From the NCBI GenBank assembly GCA_963813415.1, contig CAWEYW010000011.1:248001-312000 (forward strand): a stretch of 64,000 nucleotides of DNA. Direction: 5' to 3'. How positions within the stretch are numbered: position 1 is the first letter of the stretch; each line of letters begins with the position of its first letter. The notes under the pieces are model-generated. The model searched no databases. It was not told where the DNA came from and saw only the letters and a program-made list of their open reading frames with translations. Made by a program: the position numbers and the translations under genes. Source of the stretch: CAIWHR01 sp963813415. GTDB lineage: Bacteria > Pseudomonadota > Gammaproteobacteria > Burkholderiales > Casimicrobiaceae. Below are positions 11,090 through 18,873 of this stretch, piece after piece.

Positions 11090-11812
11090 CTACTCGGTGA
11101 GGGCGCCGCGCTGCGCGGTGACGAGTTCGGCGATCCCTTGGGTGGCGAGCGCCAGCAGCGCATCGACCTCGATCCGGCTGAACGGCTCCCGCTCCGCCGT
11201 GCCCTGCAGCTCGACGAACCCGCCGGCGCCGGTCACGACCACGTTCATGTCGGTGTCGCAGCCGGAATCCTCGTCGTAGTCGAGGTCGAGCAGCGGGGTG
11301 CCATCGACGATTCCCACCGAGACGGCGGCCACCATGTCGCGCAACGGGCTGCCGGCGATCACCCCTTGTTCGCGGCACCACGCGAAGGCATCGGCGACGG
11401 CGACGCATGCGCCCGTGATCGACGCACACCGCGTGCCGCCGTCGGCCTGCAGCACGTCGCAATCGACCCGCACGGTGCGCTCGCCGAGCGCGGCGAGATC
11501 GGTGACGGCGCGCAGGCTGCGGCCGATGAGGCGCTGGATCTCCTGCGTACGGCCGGACTGCTTGCCCTCGGCGGCTTCGCGCCGCGAGCGCGTGTTCGTC
11601 GCGCGCGGGAGCATGCCGTACTCGGCCGTCAGCCAGCCGGTGCCGCGTCCCTTGAGGAATGGCGGGACGCCCTCCTCGACACTCGCGGTGCAGAGAACCA
11701 GCGTGTCGCCGAGCGCGATCAGCACCGACCCTTCCGCGTGCTTCGTCCAGTGGCGGGTGATGCGAAGAGGCCGGAGCTCGTCCGGCCGCCGGCCCGAGGC
11801 GCGCGCGTTCAT
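11090..11812 (-). CDS. rph: Ribonuclease PH
   Basis: A 240-residue phosphorolytic 3'-5' exoribonuclease that trims tRNA 3' ends; it acts as a hexameric ring in the cytoplasm. The N-terminus NARASGRRPDELRP is the family hallmark, followed by GSVLIALGDTLVLCTASVE and the C-terminal DLDYDEDSGCDTDMN with its acidic metal ligands. The ATG at 11812 is preferred over one seven codons upstream because it matches the family start. It is the first gene of the rph-rdgB-hemW-amidase run, and a TATAAT-like -10 lies about 21 bp before the ATG. Confidence 0.95.
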   Translation of the reverse strand: MNARASGRRPDELRPLRITRHWTKHAEGSVLIALGDTLVLCTASVEEGVPPFLKGRGTGWLTAEYGMLPRATNTRSRREAAEGKQSGRTQEIQRLIGRSLRAVTDLAALGERTVRVDCDVLQADGGTRCASITGACVAVADAFAWCREQGVIAGSPLRDMVAAVSVGIVDGTPLLDLDYDEDSGCDTDMNVVVTGAGGFVELQGTAEREPFSRIEVDALLALATQGIAELVTAQRGALTE

Positions 11813-11832
11813 CGTGAAAACCTCAAAACGCA

Positions 11833-11838
11833 ATTATA
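11833..11838 (-). promoter_or_regulatory. Putative -10 element of the rph operon
   Basis: TATAAT read on the minus strand, 21 bases upstream of the rph ATG, in a locally AT-rich patch. I cannot see a convincing -35 at the standard distance. This is a weak, position-based call. Confidence 0.35.
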
Positions 11839-11943
11839 GCTGCCGGGCGCGACGGGCCTTGTGCTACGGTCTCCGGTCGGACCTCCCGCGGTTGCGACGC
11901 GGGATCCGCCGTCGCGCTGCCTCATCGATATCGGACACCCGCC

Positions 11944-13704
11944 ATGCCGAGCAACTCAGACAACGATGCCGTTGATCCCGCCGGTGCCGCGCCCGCCGGC
12001 ATGCGGAAGGGCCTGACCAGCTACGGCGATCAGGATTTCTCGCTGTTCCTGCGCAAGGCTTTCATCAAGGGTGCCGGATACACCGATGCGGCGCTCGAAC
12101 GGCCCGTCATCGGCATCGCCGACACGGGCAGTGCCTACAACCCCTGTCATGGCAATGCACCGCAGCTCATCGAGGCGGTCAAGCGCGGCGTCATGCTCGC
12201 CGGCGGTTTGCCGATGACCTTTCCCACCATTTCCATCCACGAGAGCTTCGCGGCGCCCACGAGCATGTACCTGCGCAACCTCATGTCCATCGACACGGAG
12301 GAAATGATTCGTGCGCAGCCCATGGACGCCGTGGTGCTGATCGGTGGCTGCGACAAGACCGTGCCAGCGCAGTTGATGGGTGCGGCCTCGGCGGGCATTC
12401 CGGCGATTCAGCTCGTGACGGGCTCGATGCTGACGGGCTCGCACCGCAGCGAACGCGTCGGTGCGTGCACGGATTGTCGCCGCTACTGGGGGAAGTTCCG
12501 CGCCGGCGAGATCGACGCGCAGGAGACCGCCGACGTCAACAACCAGCTCGTGGCGAGCGTCGGCACCTGCTCGGTGATGGGTACGGCCAGCACCATGGCA
12601 TGCATTGCGGAGGCCCTCGGCATGACGGTGCCCGGGGGCGCATCGCCGCCCGCCGTGACGGCCGACCGGATCCGGGTGGCCGAAGAAACCGGCGCGCAGG
12701 CGGTGCGGATCGCGCGCGAACGGCTGACCATCGACAGGATCCTCACGCCGGCGGCATTCGAGAACGCCATGCGCGTGCTCCTTGCCATCGGCGGCTCGAC
12801 CAACGGCATCGTGCATCTCGCCGCGCTTGCCGGCCGTGTCGGCCTCGAGATCGATCTCGACGCGCTCGATCGCATGGGGCGCGAGACGCCGGTCCTGCTG
12901 GACCTGAAGCCATCGGGCCAGCATTACATGGAGGATTTCCACAAGGCCGGCGGCATGTCCACCTTGTTGCGCGAGCTGAAGCCGTTGCTGCGTCTCGATG
13001 CGATGACGGTCAGTGGCCGGACGCTCGGCGAGGAAATCGAGCGTGCCGGGCCCGGTTTCGCGCAGAACGTCGTGCGCAGCCTGCGCGATCCGATCTATCC
13101 GCAAGGTGGCATTGCCGTGCTGCACGGCAACCTCGCGCCCGGCGGGGCCATCATCAAGCAATCCGCGGCGGACGCAACGCTGATGGAGCACGAAGGCCGT
13201 GCCGTCGTGTTCGAGAACATGGAAGATCTGCTCGCGCGCATCGACGCCGACGACCTCGACGTGACCAGACATGACGTGCTCGTGTTGAAGAACATCGGCC
13301 CGAAGGGGGCGCCGGGCATGCCCGAGGCAGGCTACATCCCGATTCCGCGCAAGCTCGCGCGAGCCGGTGTCAAGGATCTGGTGCGCATTTCCGACGGCCG
13401 AATGAGCGGCACCGCATTCGGTACGATCGTGCTGCACGTGACCCCGGAGGCGGCGATCGGCGGACCGCTCGCGCACGTGCGCAATGGCGACCGGATACGG
13501 CTGAGTGTCGCGAACCGCGAGATTTCACTCCTGGTTCCCGGGGACGAGCTGGCACAGCGCGCACACGACAATCCGGTGGTCGAGCCCCGCGCCGACCGCG
13601 GGTATCGCAAGCTCTTTCTCGAAGCGGTGACGCAGGCCGACAAGGGTGTCGACTTCGACTTCCTGCGGGCGCCGACCACGGTGGGCAAGGTCCCGGAAGG
13701 CTGA
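11944..13704 (+). CDS. IlvD/Edd-family dehydratase, sugar-acid (arabinonate-like) type
   Basis: A 586-residue iron-sulfur dehydratase of the IlvD/Edd family. Candidate cluster cysteines are Cys68 (YNPCHGN), Cys136 (GGCDKTVPA) and Cys209 (GTCSVMGTAS). The segment GACTDCRRYWGKFRAGEID (about 173-191) is typical of the sugar-acid branch (L-arabinonate, D-xylonate and related acids) rather than of IlvD proper, so I favour a pentonate dehydratase over branched-chain amino-acid synthesis. No other sugar-acid pathway gene is adjacent. It is divergent from rph, 131 bp away, and is followed by a hairpin and a convergent epimerase gene. Confidence 0.85.
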   Translation: MPSNSDNDAVDPAGAAPAGMRKGLTSYGDQDFSLFLRKAFIKGAGYTDAALERPVIGIADTGSAYNPCHGNAPQLIEAVKRGVMLAGGLPMTFPTISIHESFAAPTSMYLRNLMSIDTEEMIRAQPMDAVVLIGGCDKTVPAQLMGAASAGIPAIQLVTGSMLTGSHRSERVGACTDCRRYWGKFRAGEIDAQETADVNNQLVASVGTCSVMGTASTMACIAEALGMTVPGGASPPAVTADRIRVAEETGAQAVRIARERLTIDRILTPAAFENAMRVLLAIGGSTNGIVHLAALAGRVGLEIDLDALDRMGRETPVLLDLKPSGQHYMEDFHKAGGMSTLLRELKPLLRLDAMTVSGRTLGEEIERAGPGFAQNVVRSLRDPIYPQGGIAVLHGNLAPGGAIIKQSAADATLMEHEGRAVVFENMEDLLARIDADDLDVTRHDVLVLKNIGPKGAPGMPEAGYIPIPRKLARAGVKDLVRISDGRMSGTAFGTIVLHVTPEAAIGGPLAHVRNGDRIRLSVANREISLLVPGDELAQRAHDNPVVEPRADRGYRKLFLEAVTQADKGVDFDFLRAPTTVGKVPEG

Positions 13705-13734
13705 GTACTGCAGCAACGAACTGCGTCATGCCAA

Positions 13735-13755
13735 AGCGTGCCCCACAAGCACGCT
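13735..13755. terminator. Hairpin between convergent genes
   Basis: A perfect 7-bp inverted repeat (AGCGTGC / GCACGCT) with a 7-base loop, 31 bp after the dehydratase stop and 50 bp from the stop of the convergent epimerase gene. It has no clear T-run on either side. The position suits a bidirectional transcription stop, but the stem is short. Confidence 0.4.
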
Positions 13756-13804
13756 CGAGCCCGACCGCAAGCTTGCAGCGGTTGCACTCAGAGTCGCAAT
13801 CCGC

Positions 13805-14818
13805 TCAGATCGAATGCCGCGTGCGCCACCACGCAGCCGTCGCGCGAAGACCGTCAGTGAGGCTGTGTCGCGGCACCCATGCCGTCGCGGCCCGAAAGGA
13901 CGCGGTGTCCACTTCGAGGGAGCCCACGAGGCGCTCGATCATCGCCCCGCGGCCGGTCAGGAAGCCGCCGACCCGCAGGAGCCCAACGGGAACGTTGATC
14001 ACATGCGGTGGCTCCTTCAGGGCTGCTGCCATGGCGCGCACCAAGTCCGGCGTGGAAACGCTTTCCGCGTCGGCCACGAAATGCACGCCCCGCACCGGAT
14101 CGATGCAATCGAGCGCTGCGACGATGGCCTCGACGAGATTCCCAACGTACAAAAGGCTGCGGCGATTATCGACCGCGCCAAACGGCATCGTGCGCTCCGC
14201 CGCGACCCCGTCGAGCAGAGCCGCGAAGTTGCCCTTCACACCCGGCCCGTAGGTCAACGGCAGGCGCAGGACGAGCGGCACGGTCGCCGAGCCGCGGCAC
14301 TCGGCCATCAACGCACGCTCCGCCTCCGCCTTGCTGCGGGCGTACGCGTCACGTGGCGCGGGCGCATCGTCTGGCCGGAAGGCTCGCCCCGGCAGCGTCG
14401 CTTCGCCGTTCACCTTGACGGTGCTCGCGAACAGTAACCGCCCGACCCCGGCCTGCACCGATGCGCGCGCAATGCGCGCCGTCGCCGTTACGTTCGCCGC
14501 ACGGTACGCCGCTTCGGGATCCTGCGCCCGCTCACGCAGCACGTGCGCGCGTCCCGCGAGGTGCACGACGGCGTACGCGCCCTGCAACGCTTCGCCGAGC
14601 GCTTGCTCCGATGCCTGCGAGAGATCGCCGAGCGCGACGTGATGCACGCGCGGCGATAGATGTCCGGGAACCTGGCGGACCACCGCGCGCACCGTCCGTC
14701 CGGTATCGGCGAGATGCCGGCACAGTGCGCGTCCGATGAAACCGTCCGCGCCGGTGACGACCACCGCTCCAGCGGCGCGCCGGTCGCCTGCCGCCTTTTC
14801 CGCTGCGATCACACCCAT
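13805..14818 (-). CDS. NAD-dependent epimerase/dehydratase (nucleotide-sugar type)
   Basis: A 337-residue extended short-chain dehydrogenase. The N-terminal Rossmann loop VTGADGFIGRALC (about 22-34) and the catalytic pair in YARSK are present, and the acidic and basic surroundings fit UDP-sugar 4-epimerases and reductases. Its start overlaps the end of the glycosyltransferase gene by about 10 bp, so the two are co-transcribed and probably act in one glycan pathway (O-antigen or exopolysaccharide). The exact sugar and reaction (epimerisation or 4-keto reduction) cannot be decided. The first 17 residues before the fold are unusual, and an internal start is possible. Confidence 0.82.
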   Translation of the reverse strand: MGVIAAEKAAGDRRAAGAVVVTGADGFIGRALCRHLADTGRTVRAVVRQVPGHLSPRVHHVALGDLSQASEQALGEALQGAYAVVHLAGRAHVLRERAQDPEAAYRAANVTATARIARASVQAGVGRLLFASTVKVNGEATLPGRAFRPDDAPAPRDAYARSKAEAERALMAECRGSATVPLVLRLPLTYGPGVKGNFAALLDGVAAERTMPFGAVDNRRSLLYVGNLVEAIVAALDCIDPVRGVHFVADAESVSTPDLVRAMAAALKEPPHVINVPVGLLRVGGFLTGRGAMIERLVGSLEVDTASFRAATAWVPRHSLTDGLRATAAWWRTRHSI

Positions 14819-15651
14819 CGCCAGCCGTGCTTGTTGTAGAACCGGATGCCGCTGCGCACGAACATCATGACGTGCCTCCAGCCCTTGCGCGCAGCGCCGC
14901 CGCCGTGATGCACGACGCGCATCGCGGGCAGATAGGCCGATGTCGTCACGCGATTCAAGCGCACGCTCCAGTCGAAGTCCTCGAAGTACAGGAAGAACCG
15001 CGGGTCGAAGCCACCGGTGGCATCGATGGCCTGGCGCCGAACGAGCATGCAGCAGCCCGACATCACCGGGATGCCGAGCACCGGATCCTCGCCCTTCGGA
15101 TCGATCCGGTCACGCAGCTCGTAGCGCGCGAGCCTTCGTGCAAACAGGCGTTGCACCCCGCTTGGCACGAACCCCCGCAGCAACAGATCGAACACTGCAG
15201 GGTAGCGCTTGCAAAGATAATCGGGCGTGCCATCCTGATGGGTGATCGCCGGTGCCACCACGCCGACTTCGGGATGCAGGTCGAGCCACCGGATCGCGTT
15301 CGCGAGGGCATCGGGCGCGAGCTCGACGTCCGGGTTGAGCACGAGCTGGTAGTCCGCGCCGGTGCCGTGCAGCATCAGGTTGTGCGCGACACCGTAGCCG
15401 ACGTTCGCGTGGCCGTGCTTGCACGTGATCTGCACGCCTGCCGGGTCGAAGAGTGCGTGCGCGAGCTCCGTCACCGCCGCGGCGATCGCCGGATCCTCGC
15501 TGTTGTCGATCAGCGCCACCGCGACGCTCTTGATGACGCCCTGCTCCCGCGCGACCGCGATGGCGCGCGCCAGCGTCTCGAGGCAGCGGGCGAGCAGGCG
15601 CTGATCGGGACGGTACGTCACGACGCTGACGGTGAGGGAGGACGGCAGCAT
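14809..15651 (-). CDS. Family 2 glycosyltransferase (rhamnosyltransferase-like)
   Basis: A 280-residue GT-A glycosyltransferase that transfers a sugar from a nucleotide donor. The N-terminal VSVVTYRPD, the DXD-like NPDVEL metal site, the MSGCCMLVRR segment and the GGFDPRFFLYFEDFDWSVRL acceptor region match rhamnosyltransferases of the WbbL type. The ATG at 15651 leaves five residues before the first strand, which suits the family; the long extension upstream (ATGs at 15711 and 15831) is Arg-rich and probably not translated. No strong ribosome site is seen. It pairs with the downstream epimerase gene and is divergent from the Ldh2-family gene. Confidence 0.83.
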   Translation of the reverse strand: MLPSSLTVSVVTYRPDQRLLARCLETLARAIAVAREQGVIKSVAVALIDNSEDPAIAAAVTELAHALFDPAGVQITCKHGHANVGYGVAHNLMLHGTGADYQLVLNPDVELAPDALANAIRWLDLHPEVGVVAPAITHQDGTPDYLCKRYPAVFDLLLRGFVPSGVQRLFARRLARYELRDRIDPKGEDPVLGIPVMSGCCMLVRRQAIDATGGFDPRFFLYFEDFDWSVRLNRVTTSAYLPAMRVVHHGGGAARKGWRHVMMFVRSGIRFYNKHGWRWV

Positions 15652-15782
15652 GGGGCGAATGGCCGCGCGGCGGGCCGCAAGCGGGAGAGCGCGGTGCCGC
15701 GATGATGCCATGCGCGAACGCGCACTCGGCGCGCACGGTAGAATCGGCCGCGCCGCACTCCCTTCATCTTTCCCTTGCCCCC

Positions 15783-16838
15783 ATGAACGACGCGCGTTAC
15801 GCGCCCGATGCACTGCGTGCCTTCGCCGCACAACTGCTGACGGCGGCGGGCCTCGAGCCCGCGAAGTCCACTGCCGTCGCCGACGTGCTCGTCACGGGTG
15901 ACCTGCTCGGCCACACCACCCACGGACTCGCGCTGCTCGCGCCCTACCTCGGCGAGATTGAGAACGGCGCGATGACGAGACATGGCGAACCGACCGTGAT
16001 CGAGTCACGCGACGCCTCGCAGCTCTGGGACGGGCGCCGCCTGCCCGGGCCCTGGCTGACGCTGCGCGCCCTCGACACCGCGATGGGCATGGCGCGCGAG
16101 CACGGCACGGGAACGATCGTGATCCGCCGCTCGCATCACATCGCGTGTCTCGCCGCGTACCTGCTGCGCGCCACCGAGCGCGGTCTGGTGGCACTGATCC
16201 AGAGTTCCGATCCCTTGCTGGCCGCGGTCGTGCCGCACGGCGGCATCACCCCCGTGATGACACCGAACCCGATCGCGGCGGGCATCCCGACATCCGGTGA
16301 CCCCATTCTGGTCGATGTGTCGACATCCATCACGAGCATGGGCTACACCATGCAGCGCCGCGACGCCGGGGAACGCCTCCCGGGTCCCTGGCTCATCGAT
16401 GCAGCAGGCAACGCCACCGACGATCCCAACGCCGCATTGGCGGAGCCGAAGGGCGCGCTGCTGCCGCTGGGTGGACTCGATGCCGGCCACAAGGGCTTCG
16501 CGCTCGGGCTGCTGGTCGAGGCGCTGACGGCGGGTCTCTCCGGCTTCGGCCGCGCCGATCCCAAGGAAGGCTGGGGCGGAACGGTGTTCCTGCAGGTGAT
16601 CGACCCGGAGGCGTTCGCGGGCATCGACGCGTTTCGCCGGCAGATGGATCACATGGTGGAAGCGAGCCACGCGTCACGGCCGCGCCCGGGCGTGGACCGC
16701 GTGCGCCTGCCCGGCGAGCGCGGCATGGGGCTGATGCGGGAGCAGAGCCGCGACGGCGCGCGCCTGCGGGGGAGCATCATGCCGGCCCTGGCCATGTGGG
16801 CGCAGAAGCTCGGCGTGCCGGTGCCATCGCCCGTGTAA
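15783..16838 (+). CDS. Ldh2 / malate-lactate dehydrogenase family oxidoreductase
   Basis: A 351-residue NAD(P)H-dependent 2-oxoacid reductase of the Ldh2/YlbC/ureidoglycolate-dehydrogenase family, which is unrelated to classic LDH and MDH. Family landmarks are GHTTHGLALL near residue 40, the RRSHHIACLAAY segment, TPNPIAAGIP, DVSTSITSMG and the C-terminal HKGFALGLLVEALTAGLSG. The ATG at 15783 gives a full family length; an upstream in-frame ATG lies in the divergent glycosyltransferase gene's 5' region. Substrates in this family include malate, sulfolactate, ureidoglycolate and cyclic imines, so the reaction is not fixed. Confidence 0.87.
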   Translation: MNDARYAPDALRAFAAQLLTAAGLEPAKSTAVADVLVTGDLLGHTTHGLALLAPYLGEIENGAMTRHGEPTVIESRDASQLWDGRRLPGPWLTLRALDTAMGMAREHGTGTIVIRRSHHIACLAAYLLRATERGLVALIQSSDPLLAAVVPHGGITPVMTPNPIAAGIPTSGDPILVDVSTSITSMGYTMQRRDAGERLPGPWLIDAAGNATDDPNAALAEPKGALLPLGGLDAGHKGFALGLLVEALTAGLSGFGRADPKEGWGGTVFLQVIDPEAFAGIDAFRRQMDHMVEASHASRPRPGVDRVRLPGERGMGLMREQSRDGARLRGSIMPALAMWAQKLGVPVPSPV

Positions 16839-16845
16839 GACCCGA

Positions 16846-16859
16846 TTGACGCAGGTCAG
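16846..16859. promoter_or_regulatory. Second FNR/DNR-like half-conserved box
   Basis: TTGAC-N4-GTCAG, close to the TTGAC-N4-GTCAA variant of the FNR-family operator. It lies 86 bp before the proposed start of the YgbA-like gene and 8 bp after the previous stop. It is weaker than the box at 16897. Confidence 0.35.
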
Positions 16860-16896
16860 CGCGCCCCGCGGTCTCGCGAAAACCCCGCCGCGGCGG

Positions 16897-16910
16897 TTGA
16901 TCCACATCAT
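16897..16910. promoter_or_regulatory. FNR-type box upstream of the YgbA-like gene
   Basis: TTGAT-CCAC-ATCAT matches the FNR consensus TTGAT-N4-ATCAA at nine of ten positions. It ends 34 bp before the proposed ATG at 16945 and overlaps the alternative ATG at 16909, which argues against that upstream start. The FNR orthologue at 31154-31993 has the matching recognition residues. Confidence 0.5.
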
Positions 16911-16944
16911 GTTCCGGCCGACCGTGCGGCGGCATCGTAGGCAC

Positions 16945-17379
16945 ATGGAACCCAACCCGCGCGTCACGATCCCGATCCGGCCGGCGACGCCCGAAATGCT
17001 CGATCACCATCGCGGCATGGAGCTCGACACCATCGAAGCCATGTTCCGCATCTACTGCCGCGACCATCACGGCCGCGACAGCTCCACGTGCGACGACTGC
17101 GCGCCGCTGCTCGATTATGCGACCCGGCGGCTCGTGCGCTGCGTATTCGGCGCTGCCAAGCCGACGTGCGCGAACTGCGCCGTGCATTGCTACACCGAGA
17201 CGATGCGCGTGCGCATCAGGGAAGTGATGCGCTACGCGGGTCCGCGGATGATGTGGCGGCACCCGATGCTCGCCCTCAACCACGTGCTCGCCGGACGGCG
17301 CGATGCGCCGCGCCTGCCGAGCCGCAAACGGCCGCGTGCGTCGGCAGCACTCGCGCCCGTCGACGACGACACGCGCTGA
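16945..17379 (+). CDS. YgbA-like, nitrous-oxide-stimulated-promoter family protein
   Basis: A 144-residue Cys-rich cytoplasmic protein of the family Pfam calls nitrous oxide-stimulated promoter, which includes E. coli YgbA, a gene tied to nitrosative stress. Cysteines cluster as CRDHHG, STCDDC, a single Cys in LVRCVFG, and TCANCAVHCYTETM (about residues 27-76), which suggests a zinc or iron-sulfur site. The C-terminus is basic. I choose the ATG at 16945 because the conserved part begins soon after and two FNR-family boxes sit just upstream; 16909 and a TTG at 16846 are in-frame alternatives. FNR or NO control is likely. Confidence 0.78.
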   Translation: MEPNPRVTIPIRPATPEMLDHHRGMELDTIEAMFRIYCRDHHGRDSSTCDDCAPLLDYATRRLVRCVFGAAKPTCANCAVHCYTETMRVRIREVMRYAGPRMMWRHPMLALNHVLAGRRDAPRLPSRKRPRASAALAPVDDDTR

Positions 17380-17382
17380 CGT

Positions 17383-17670
17383 TCAGGTCGGCTGCGCGGC
17401 AGCGACGGTGCGGGAGGCGGGGCGGGGCAACGCGACAGACCTTGCGCTGCCCGCCTCCACCGCCCCGGTGGCGAGAAGATCGTCGACCATCGCCCGCGCT
17501 TCGGCGAGCGCCGCGCTGTCGAGCGAGTCGCCCGCCACAAGCGGCACATCGCGGTAGCGTGCCCACGCGGCCGCGCCTCGGTGGATGTCGATTGCGACCA
17601 GGCAATGCCCGCGAGTGCGCCGCTGCAAGACGATCGCGATCTCGTACCCTCGATACGTGCAGGTCGTCAC
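17383..17670 (-). CDS. Small hypothetical protein
   Basis: A predicted 95-residue soluble protein that I do not recognise. It starts MTTCTYRGYEIAIVLQRR from a GTG with GGAG eight bases upstream, has a short beta-rich N-terminal half and an Ala/Glu-rich helical stretch (about 50-75), and ends in a low-complexity tail. The N-terminal pattern (a short strand, an Arg pair, then a second strand ending AIDIHRG) recalls small uncharacterised betaproteobacterial proteins. It is convergent with the YgbA-like gene (4 bp between stops) and follows the small membrane-protein gene by 9 bp. Confidence 0.5.
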   Translation of the reverse strand: MTTCTYRGYEIAIVLQRRTRGHCLVAIDIHRGAAAWARYRDVPLVAGDSLDSAALAEARAMVDDLLATGAVEAGSARSVALPRPASRTVAAAQPT

Positions 17671-17679
17671 CGGGATCTC

Positions 17680-17886
17680 CTACGCGGTGCGGACGTTGCC
17701 GTGACCGGCACACGGCACGCCGGGCAGGCTCAGCTGCACCGAGCCGTCGTGGGCGAGCACCTCGCTGAAAAGCGTCGCGCCGGCGAGCGCCGCGATGGCG
17801 ATCCACGGCCATACAGGCATACCCGCAAGCGGGCGGCGGTCACGACCGTGGGTGCGGCCGAAATAGGGGGAGTCGATCCTTGGCAT
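17680..17886 (-). CDS. Small single-span membrane protein
   Basis: A predicted 68-residue protein with one transmembrane helix (about WPWIAIAALAGATLFSEVL, residues 26-44), a short basic N-terminus and a soluble tail containing a single Cys. I do not recognise the family. The ATG at 17886 is preferred over one at 17910 because AAAGGA lies nine bases before it. A strong hairpin covers that ribosome site (see 17900-17924), so translation may be controlled. It lies 77 bp downstream of prmC on the same strand. Confidence 0.5.
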   Translation of the reverse strand: MPRIDSPYFGRTHGRDRRPLAGMPVWPWIAIAALAGATLFSEVLAHDGSVQLSLPGVPCAGHGNVRTA

Positions 17887-17899
17887 GGTGGCAAATCCT

Positions 17900-17924
17900 T
17901 TCCGGGCCATGTCTCGGCCCGGAA
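17900..17924 (-). promoter_or_regulatory. Hairpin in front of the small membrane-protein gene
   Basis: A 9-bp perfect inverted repeat (TTCCGGGCC / GGCCCGGAA) with a 7-base loop, followed on the minus strand by AAAGGA and the ATG at 17886. The 3' arm of the stem abuts and partly contains the ribosome site. It could end prmC transcripts or mask the site; no T-run follows, so I favour the second. Confidence 0.4.
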
Positions 17925-17963
17925 GGAATCATGCCTCCGTCGCACTGACGGATGACTCACCGA

Positions 17964-18848
17964 TCACGCACCGGTGCCCCGCCCCTGCGTCCCGCCTAAC
18001 GGGCGGGCCAGCCCGTAGGTGACGCGCGGGATGCCGGCAAGGTCGCGGGCCGTATGGATGCCCGTCAGCGAGGCGGCGCGAAACAGTGCCTGCGCCAGGT
18101 CCGCCTGATCGTAACCATGCTCGACAGCGAGCAGCCCCCCGTCGACCAGCCACTCCCGCGCTCCCGCGACGATGCGGCGGATCGCATTCAAGCCATCACC
18201 GCCCGGAGTGAGCGCCTGCACCGGCTCGAAGCGCAGGTCGCCTTCGGACAGGTGCCGGTCCCCCTGCTCCACGTAAGGCGGGTTGCTGACGATGGCATGG
18301 AACGGGCCGCTGTCGCGCGGCAGCGCCTCGTACCAGTCGGACTGGAGCCATTCGACATTGCGAATGCCCAGGCGCTCCGCATTTTCGGCGGCGAGGGCGA
18401 TTGCCGCGCTCGCCACGTCGATTCCGATGACCCACGCCTGCGGGCGCTCCTTGGCGATGGCGAGCGCCACGGCGCCCGATCCGGTACCCAGATCCAGCAC
18501 CCGCGTCGGCCGCTCGGCCGGCAGATGCGCAAGCGCGACTTCGACGAGCGTTTCGGTCTCGGGACGCGGGATGAGCACCGCCGGTGAGATCCGCAGATCG
18601 AGTCCCCAGAATTCCCGAGTGCCGGTGAGATAGGCGATCGGCTCGCCCGCACGGCGCCGCTTGGCCAGGGCGAAGAATGCGTGCGCCCGTTCCGGCAGCA
18701 GCGCATCGTCGGCGTGCGCGACCAACCACGCGCGGTTCTGCTGCAGGACATGCGCGAGCAGCACGCCGGCGTCGAGCGGAACGAGACCCGACTGTGCCAG
18801 CGCGCGGCGCACCGACATCGGCTCGTTCACCTGCGCGTCCCTCCGCAA
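17964..18848 (-). CDS. prmC: PrmC, release-factor glutamine methyltransferase
   Basis: A 294-residue SAM-dependent enzyme (HemK family) that methylates the Gln of the GGQ motif in RF1 and RF2. It has the helical N-terminal domain, the conserved YLTGTREFWGL and VLIPRPETE segments, SAM loop DLGTGSGAVAL (119-129) and the substrate-binding NPPY (189-192). Its substrate RF1 is encoded just upstream, separated only by a GNAT gene. A second ATG ten codons in is a possible start. The C-terminus (LARPLGGTQGRGTGA) is a short unstructured addition. Confidence 0.93.
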   Translation of the reverse strand: MRRDAQVNEPMSVRRALAQSGLVPLDAGVLLAHVLQQNRAWLVAHADDALLPERAHAFFALAKRRRAGEPIAYLTGTREFWGLDLRISPAVLIPRPETETLVEVALAHLPAERPTRVLDLGTGSGAVALAIAKERPQAWVIGIDVASAAIALAAENAERLGIRNVEWLQSDWYEALPRDSGPFHAIVSNPPYVEQGDRHLSEGDLRFEPVQALTPGGDGLNAIRRIVAGAREWLVDGGLLAVEHGYDQADLAQALFRAASLTGIHTARDLAGIPRVTYGLARPLGGTQGRGTGA

Positions 18849-18873
18849 CCCAGTGCGGTCCCGCCGTGGGGCC

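Noticed and set aside
11956..13476. Minus-strand frame of 506 codons opposite the dehydratase
   Set aside because: Antisense shadow of a gene with clear iron-sulfur cysteine motifs; no recognisable domain.
11944..13704. Annotation as IlvD of branched-chain amino-acid synthesis
   Set aside because: The GACTDCRRYW--RAGEI segment belongs to the sugar-acid dehydratase branch.
16846..16944. TTG or upstream ATG start for the YgbA-like gene
   Set aside because: These starts overlap the FNR-type boxes and add non-conserved residues.
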